The translations under genes and the position numbers were made by a program. From NCBI GenBank assembly GCA_902774325.1, contig CACYIC010000027.1, forward strand, positions 1-36,867: a stretch of DNA of 36,867 nt, given 5' to 3'. Below, one piece after another: positions 32,800 through 36,867 of this stretch. The DNA is from an uncultured Ruminococcus sp. (GTDB lineage Bacteria; Bacillota; Clostridia; Oscillospirales; Acutalibacteraceae). Every line of letters begins with the position of its first letter. The first letter of the stretch is position 1. The notes below the pieces were generated by a model. It worked only from the letters and a program-made list of their open reading frames with translations, was not told the origin of the DNA and did no database searches.

Positions 32800-34066
32800 G
32801 GTTTGCGGGGCGATCGAAAAGTACTCTCTGCTCTCCGAGGGCGACAGCGTTATCGCGGCTCTCTCGGGCGGAGCCGATTCCGCCACCCTGCTTCATATTT
32901 TATATTCCATAAAAGAAAAATACAATCTCACGCTTTACGCCGCCCACCTCAACCATCAGCTCAGGGGAGAGGAGGCGGAGCGCGATGAGAATTTTTGCAA
33001 AATTCTCTGCGAGAAATATAATATACGTCTTTTCATAAAGAGAGCCGATATTAAAGCCCTTGCCGCGAGTCAGAGGATCAGCGAGGAGCTTTGCGGCAGA
33101 AATGCCCGCTACGAGTTTTTTGAGGAGCTTTCAAGCTCCCTCGGCGCCAAGGTCGCGACAGCTCACACCTCGAGCGACAACGCCGAAACCCTGCTTTTTA
33201 ATCTGGCGCGCGGAGCTTCCGTCACAGGCGCGGGAGCGATACCTCCGAGGAGAGGAAACATCATCCGTCCGCTCATTGAGCTGACCAGGGAGGAAATAGA
33301 GGCTTATTGCCGCGAAAACTCCCTCGAATACGTCACCGACAGCACCAATCTCAGCGACAAGTATACCCGCAACAGGATCCGCCATAACCTCGTCCCGCTT
33401 TTCAGGGAGCTGAATCCCTCCTTTGAGCAGGCGGCGCTGAGGTTCTCGCGCGACGCTGCCGAGGCAGCCGATTATTTGTCTGTCGCTGCAAAGCAGGCGC
33501 TTGCGGACTGCAAAACCGACTACGGCTACGACGCTCAGGGGCTTTTGAAGCTTCATCCCGCAGTCGTGAATACGGCACTTTACACGCTTTGCAAGGAAAA
33601 CGGCGCCCGACCCGAGAGAAGGCTGATCGAGCTGATCGCGCGGATCTTGAGCACCGGAGGCGCCGTTAAGCTCAGCGGCTGCGCGGCGGTCTGCACTCAG
33701 GGCGTTTTGCGGTTCGTCAAGGATAATTCCGAAAGCGAAAAATACTGCCTTCCCCTTGACGGTAAAATGACTATTGCTTTCGGGGACAGGTTCTTTCAGA
33801 TATCTTATAATGATTCCGATAAAGAAAAAAGACCCGAATTGAGAACAAGGCGGGCGGGCGACAGCTTCACCTTTGCCGCGAGAAGGCTCACAAAGCCCCT
33901 GCGAAGGGCGCTGGCGGAGCAAAAGGTGCCCTCGGAGCTCAGGGACAGCGTTCCCGTGATCGCTCTCGGTAGCGAGGCGCTCTGGTGTCCGCCTCTGGGA
34001 TTCTCAAAAAAGGGCTTGGAATATAAGGAAAACAAAATCATCATGATAACTGAGGTGGCAAAATGA
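32789..34066 (+). CDS. tilS: tRNA(Ile)-lysidine synthase
   Basis: This 425-residue N-type ATP pyrophosphatase adds lysine to C34 of the CAU anticodon of tRNA-Ile so that AUA is read correctly; it is usually essential. The PP-loop SGGADS spans residues 26-31, followed by AAHLNHQLRGEEAERDE, AHTSSDNAETLLFNLARG and the YVTDSTNLSDKYTRNRIRH segment. The C-terminal TilS domain is present (RRAGDSFTFAARRLTKPLRRALAEQKVP, conserved RxxGDxF core). Start TTG at 32789 overlaps the dnaB end by 11 bp and has GGAG 7 nt upstream. It overlaps hpt by 4 bp (ATGA). The tilS-hpt-ftsH order matches Bacillus. Confidence 0.95.
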   Translation: MTGKVCGAIEKYSLLSEGDSVIAALSGGADSATLLHILYSIKEKYNLTLYAAHLNHQLRGEEAERDENFCKILCEKYNIRLFIKRADIKALAASQRISEELCGRNARYEFFEELSSSLGAKVATAHTSSDNAETLLFNLARGASVTGAGAIPPRRGNIIRPLIELTREEIEAYCRENSLEYVTDSTNLSDKYTRNRIRHNLVPLFRELNPSFEQAALRFSRDAAEAADYLSVAAKQALADCKTDYGYDAQGLLKLHPAVVNTALYTLCKENGARPERRLIELIARILSTGGAVKLSGCAAVCTQGVLRFVKDNSESEKYCLPLDGKMTIAFGDRFFQISYNDSDKEKRPELRTRRAGDSFTFAARRLTKPLRRALAEQKVPSELRDSVPVIALGSEALWCPPLGFSKKGLEYKENKIIMITEVAK

Positions 34067-34602
34067 CGCATCCAAACATCGAAAAAGTTCTGGTATCACA
34101 GGAAAAACTTGAAAAAATTGTGAACTCTCTTGCAAAACAGATCGAAATAGATTATAATGACAAGGAGTTCGTCATGGTCGGACTGCTCAAGGGCAGCATC
34201 GTGTTCATGGCTGACCTGATGAAGAAGGTCAACCTTGACTTCACGATCGACTTCATGGTCGCCTCAAGCTACGGCAGCGGCACCGAAAGCTCCGGCAAGG
34301 TAAAACTCCTGAAGGATCTTGAAATATCTCCGGAGAATAAGGATATACTTATAGTTGAGGACATTGTCGATTCGGGCAACACGCTCAACTTTATCACCAA
34401 TTACCTTATGACCAGGGGCGCGCGCAGCGTAAAGATCTGTACGCTTTGCGACAAGCCCGCGCGCCGCAAGGTTCCGCTCACCGTGGATTACTGCGGCACC
34501 GAGATCCCGGACGAGTTCATTGTCGGCTACGGTCTTGACTACGACGAAAAATACCGCAATCTCCCGTACATCGGCGTCCTCAAAGAGTCGGTGTACGCTT
34601 AA
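34063..34602 (+). CDS. hpt: Hypoxanthine(-guanine) phosphoribosyltransferase
   Basis: This 179-residue purine salvage enzyme converts hypoxanthine or guanine plus PRPP to IMP or GMP. The PRPP-binding motif ILIVEDIVDSGNTLNF lies at about 96-110, with the flexible loop ASSYGSGTESSGKV before it. Purine-pocket residues lie near KICTLCDKPARRK and PDEFIVGYGLDYDEKYRNLP. AGGTGG precedes the ATG, which overlaps the tilS stop, so translation is coupled. It is complete and of normal length. Confidence 0.97.
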   Translation: MTHPNIEKVLVSQEKLEKIVNSLAKQIEIDYNDKEFVMVGLLKGSIVFMADLMKKVNLDFTIDFMVASSYGSGTESSGKVKLLKDLEISPENKDILIVEDIVDSGNTLNFITNYLMTRGARSVKICTLCDKPARRKVPLTVDYCGTEIPDEFIVGYGLDYDEKYRNLPYIGVLKESVYA

Positions 34603-34734
34603 TCGGCGGTTTTCCGCAATAATGGTTTTTGCTTTTTGCGGACAGCAGCATAGCTTGAAGCTGCTTTCGGCGGACAGCGGCGGAGCCTGTTATCTCCTGC
34701 GCGCCGCCAACTAATCACTAAGGAGTGAAACATA
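34603..34734. other. hpt-ftsH spacer with hairpins and a 9-bp direct repeat
   Basis: This 132-bp spacer contains GCGGACAGC twice (34638-34646 and 34670-34678), a stem AGCAGC/GCTGCT (34644-34649 with 34660-34665) and a stem GGCGG/CCGCC (34679-34683 with 34704-34708). No T-run follows the hairpins, and no clear promoter was found. AAGGAGTG for ftsH lies at its end. Confidence 0.4.
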
Positions 34735-36705
34735 TTGGAAACTAAAAAACGCGGTCCCGGTCCCAGATTGTTTATCTATCTCGCGATCCCGATAATTCTT
34801 ATCATAATCGCGGCGATATTCCTGGGTACCAGGAGCGGCGAATATCCCAAAACCAGCGAGCTGGTGCAGTATTTTGCCGACGGAAAGGTCGAGAGCTTTA
34901 CGCTCAACTACGGCTCGGGAGCGCTTGAGCTCACCCTCAAGGAGGGCGAGACGGCTTATCCCAAGAGCGCCGACAGCTCGGAGAATACCATCGTAAATCC
35001 GCTGGCTCCTTCCTCGGAGAATAAGGACTCAACGGGCAAAAAGGTGATCGTTAAGGGGCAGCTCGCCGATATCCAGCGCTTTCTCGACGATATCGAGAAG
35101 TATACCGCCAACGGCAAGATCCCCTATAATCTCGTAAGAGCCAGCGACAATTCCTTCCTGCTTGAGATAATTCCGACGATAATAATGGTCGTTATTTTCA
35201 TCGGCGCCTGGATCTTCATTATGAAGCGCATGGGCGGCGGCGGTATTGGCCGTGAAATAAGCTTCGGCAAGGCTAAGATCAAAAATACGAACGACGAGAA
35301 GCGCAAAACGACCTTTGATGACGTCGCGGGCGCAGACGAGGAAAAGGAGGAGCTCGCCGAGGCGGTCGAATTCCTCAAGAACCCCGAAAAGTTCAACAAG
35401 CTCGGCGCGCGTATCCCCAAGGGCGTGCTGCTCGTAGGACCTCCCGGAACGGGCAAGACTCTGCTTGCGCGCGCGGTCGCGGGTGAGGCGGGCGTTCCGT
35501 TCTTCTCGATCTCGGGCTCAGACTTCGTTGAGATGTTTGTCGGCGTGGGCGCTTCCCGAGTCAGAGACCTTTTTGATCAGGCAAAGAAAAGCTCGCCGTG
35601 CATCATTTTTATAGATGAGATCGACGCGGTAGGCAGACAGAGAGGCGCGGGTCTCGGCGGCGGAAACGACGAGCGCGAGCAGACCCTTAACCAGCTGCTT
35701 GTAGAGATGGACGGCTTCGGCGTAAACGAGGGCGTTATCCTCATCGCCGCGACCAACCGACCCGACGTGCTCGATCCCGCGCTTCTGCGTCCGGGACGCT
35801 TCGACCGTCAGGTGGTCGTCAGCTATCCCGATATCAACGGACGAGAGGCGATCCTGAAGGTTCACGCGCGCAAAAAGCCGCTTGCGCCCGACGTCAAGCT
35901 CAAGACCATCGCAAAGACCACGGCGGGCTTTACCGGCGCGGATCTCGAGAATCTTCTCAACGAGGCGGCGCTGCTTGCCGCCCGAGCGGATAAAAAAGCG
36001 ATCACCATGAAGGAGATCGAGGAGGCTACGATAAAGGTCGTAGTCGGCGCCGAGAAGAAGAGCAAGGTCATGAGCGAGAAGGAAAAGAAGCTCACCGCCT
36101 ACCACGAGGCGGGCCACGCGATCCTCTTCGACGTGCTCGAAACCCAGGATCCCGTTCACGAGATCTCTATCATACCGCGCGGAATGGCAGGCGGATATAC
36201 AATGCCGCTGCCCACTGAGGATAAGAGCTACAACTCTCGCAACGAGATGATCGAGGCGATCGTAGTCGACCTCGGCGGACGCGTTGCCGAGGAGCTCATC
36301 CTCGGAGATATCTCGACAGGCGCTTCAAACGATATCGAGAAGGCGACAAAGACCGCCCGTGCGATGGTAACGAAATACGGAATGACAAAGGAACTCGGCT
36401 GCGTGAATTACGGCAGCGAGGAGGGCAGCATATTCCTCGGAAGGGACTACGGCAGGACTCAGGATTATTCCGAGGCGACCGCCGCAAAGATCGACGAGCT
36501 TGTGCTCAAGATCGTAAACGGCGCCTACGACAAGGCGCGTCAGCTCCTGAGCGAGAATATCGACAAGCTCCACGAGATCGCCGCTTACCTCATAAAGCAT
36601 GAAAAGATGGGCGCCGAGGACTTTGAGAAGATCATGAACGGCACCTTCGTCGAGCCTGTTGAGGTCGAGGACGAGGAAGAAAAGGATACTGCGGATAACG
36701 AATAA
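34735..36705 (+). CDS. ftsH: ATP-dependent zinc metalloprotease FtsH
   Basis: This 656-residue membrane AAA protease removes misfolded membrane proteins and short-lived regulators. Two membrane helices (about 11-28 and 142-161) flank an extracytoplasmic domain. The AAA module has Walker A GPPGTGKT (235-242), Walker [17 protein letters not shown] and the second region of homology [20 protein letters not shown]. The protease domain has the zinc motif HEAGH (457-461), later [11 protein letters not shown] and SNDIEKAT. The C-terminus is a short acidic tail. TTG at 34735 is supported by AAGGAGTG about 9 nt upstream and by agreement with the family N-terminus. A strong terminator follows. Confidence 0.97.
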   Translation: METKKRGPGPRLFIYLAIPIILIIIAAIFLGTRSGEYPKTSELVQYFADGKVESFTLNYGSGALELTLKEGETAYPKSADSSENTIVNPLAPSSENKDSTGKKVIVKGQLADIQRFLDDIEKYTANGKIPYNLVRASDNSFLLEIIPTIIMVVIFIGAWIFIMKRMGGGGIGREISFGKAKIKNTNDEKRKTTFDDVAGADEEKEELAEAVEFLKNPEKFNKLGARIPKGVLLVGPPGTGKTLLARAVAGEAGVPFFSISGSDFVEMFVGVGASRVRDLFDQAKKSSPCIIFIDEIDAVGRQRGAGLGGGNDEREQTLNQLLVEMDGFGVNEGVILIAATNRPDVLDPALLRPGRFDRQVVVSYPDINGREAILKVHARKKPLAPDVKLKTIAKTTAGFTGADLENLLNEAALLAARADKKAITMKEIEEATIKVVVGAEKKSKVMSEKEKKLTAYHEAGHAILFDVLETQDPVHEISIIPRGMAGGYTMPLPTEDKSYNSRNEMIEAIVVDLGGRVAEELILGDISTGASNDIEKATKTARAMVTKYGMTKELGCVNYGSEEGSIFLGRDYGRTQDYSEATAAKIDELVLKIVNGAYDKARQLLSENIDKLHEIAAYLIKHEKMGAEDFEKIMNGTFVEPVEVEDEEEKDTADNE

Positions 36706-36716
36706 AAAACTATTTT

Positions 36717-36762
36717 CGGGCGGACAGATGTGCTTAGAAAAAGCGCTGTCCGCCCGGTTTTT
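36717..36762 (+). terminator. Intrinsic terminator after ftsH
   Basis: CGGGCGGACAG (36717-36727) and CTGTCCGCCCG (36746-36756) form a perfect 11-bp stem, with GCTT/AAGC pairing inside the loop, then G and TTTTT (36758-36762). Confidence 0.93.
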
Positions 36763-36867
36763 ATACTGATCTCAGATAAAAAGTGGACAAAGATTTGCGA
36801 GGATATTTTTCGCAAGACGAGGCGAAGGACGCCGCAAGGCTGGCGCCATAACCGGGGACCCCACAAC
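36763..36867. other. Right-edge non-coding tail
   Basis: No gene start is visible in the last 105 bp. It contains TTGCGA/TCGCAA and GGCG-AAGGA-CGCC inverted repeats and ends in the GC-rich CCGGGGACCCC. It may be the start of a leader RNA or dispersed repeat that continues beyond the window; it cannot be classified here. Confidence 0.3.

Noticed and set aside
36848-36867. CCGGGGACCCC near the right edge as part of a riboswitch
   Set aside because: Only a short GC-rich fragment is visible and the rest would lie outside the window; no riboswitch core could be matched.

Overview
The window reads as a chromosomal core region of a GC-rich, low-oxygen Firmicute of class Clostridia. The Ruminococcaceae/Oscillospiraceae are the most likely family; this is inferred from gene content and protein style, with no 16S gene present. 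Shine-Dalgarno sites are strong and AGGAGG-like, with several TTG/GTG starts. Vegetative promoters are close to TTGACA-17-TATAAT. Sporulation genes (yqfC, yqfD, ylbJ) and Gram-positive markers (ftsK/spoIIIE, tepA, ymdB, fakA, gdpP, rnj) are present. About 27 protein genes were found. No rRNA, tRNA, prophage, transposase or CRISPR was seen.

Layout. 1-1256 (minus): a CNNM/CorC transporter-like protein cut by the left edge. 1367-6697 (plus): tepA, uppP, ftsK and a PAP2 phosphatase, closed by a two-way terminator. 6863-9422 (minus): mscL, tyrS and a lipoprotein cyclophilin. 9522-12380 (plus): a two-gene ABC polysaccharide-type exporter followed by maf. 12379-15797 (minus): ygiQ, then yqfD and yqfC. 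15861-18758 (plus): ylbJ and asnB, divergent from yqfC across a 40-bp near-perfect dyad. 18742-25761 (plus): ymdB, fakA, recG, a DacF-type carboxypeptidase and nrdR, mostly with their own promoters and terminators. 25762-26020: a low-GC convergent gap packed with perfect palindromes. 26021-26458 (minus): rnhA. 26645-36762 (plus): rnj, gdpP, rplI, dnaB, tilS, hpt and ftsH, including the gdpP-rplI-dnaB and tilS-hpt-ftsH orders conserved in many Firmicutes.

How the genes work together. The set is mainly housekeeping: envelope building and recycling (uppP, PAP2, DacF, exporter), chromosome handling (ftsK, recG, dnaB, rnhA), RNA processing and translation (rnj, tyrS, tilS, rplI), nucleotide hygiene and salvage (maf, hpt, nrdR), second-messenger turnover (gdpP), proteolysis (ftsH, tepA) and sporulation (yqfC-yqfD, ylbJ, perhaps asnB).

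Most unusual parts. (1) At 25814-25951, three perfect hairpins with stems of 14, 16 and 12 bp are closed by a 7-bp stem, giving a cloverleaf or four-way junction with almost no unpaired linker. (2) A small family of palindromic repeats starts at or a few bases after stop codons (21362, 25624, 30579, perhaps 6696). (3) The yqfC/ylbJ dyad could carry two mirror-image sporulation promoters. (4) recG lacks a visible ribosome binding site and starts 15 nt after a terminator hairpin.
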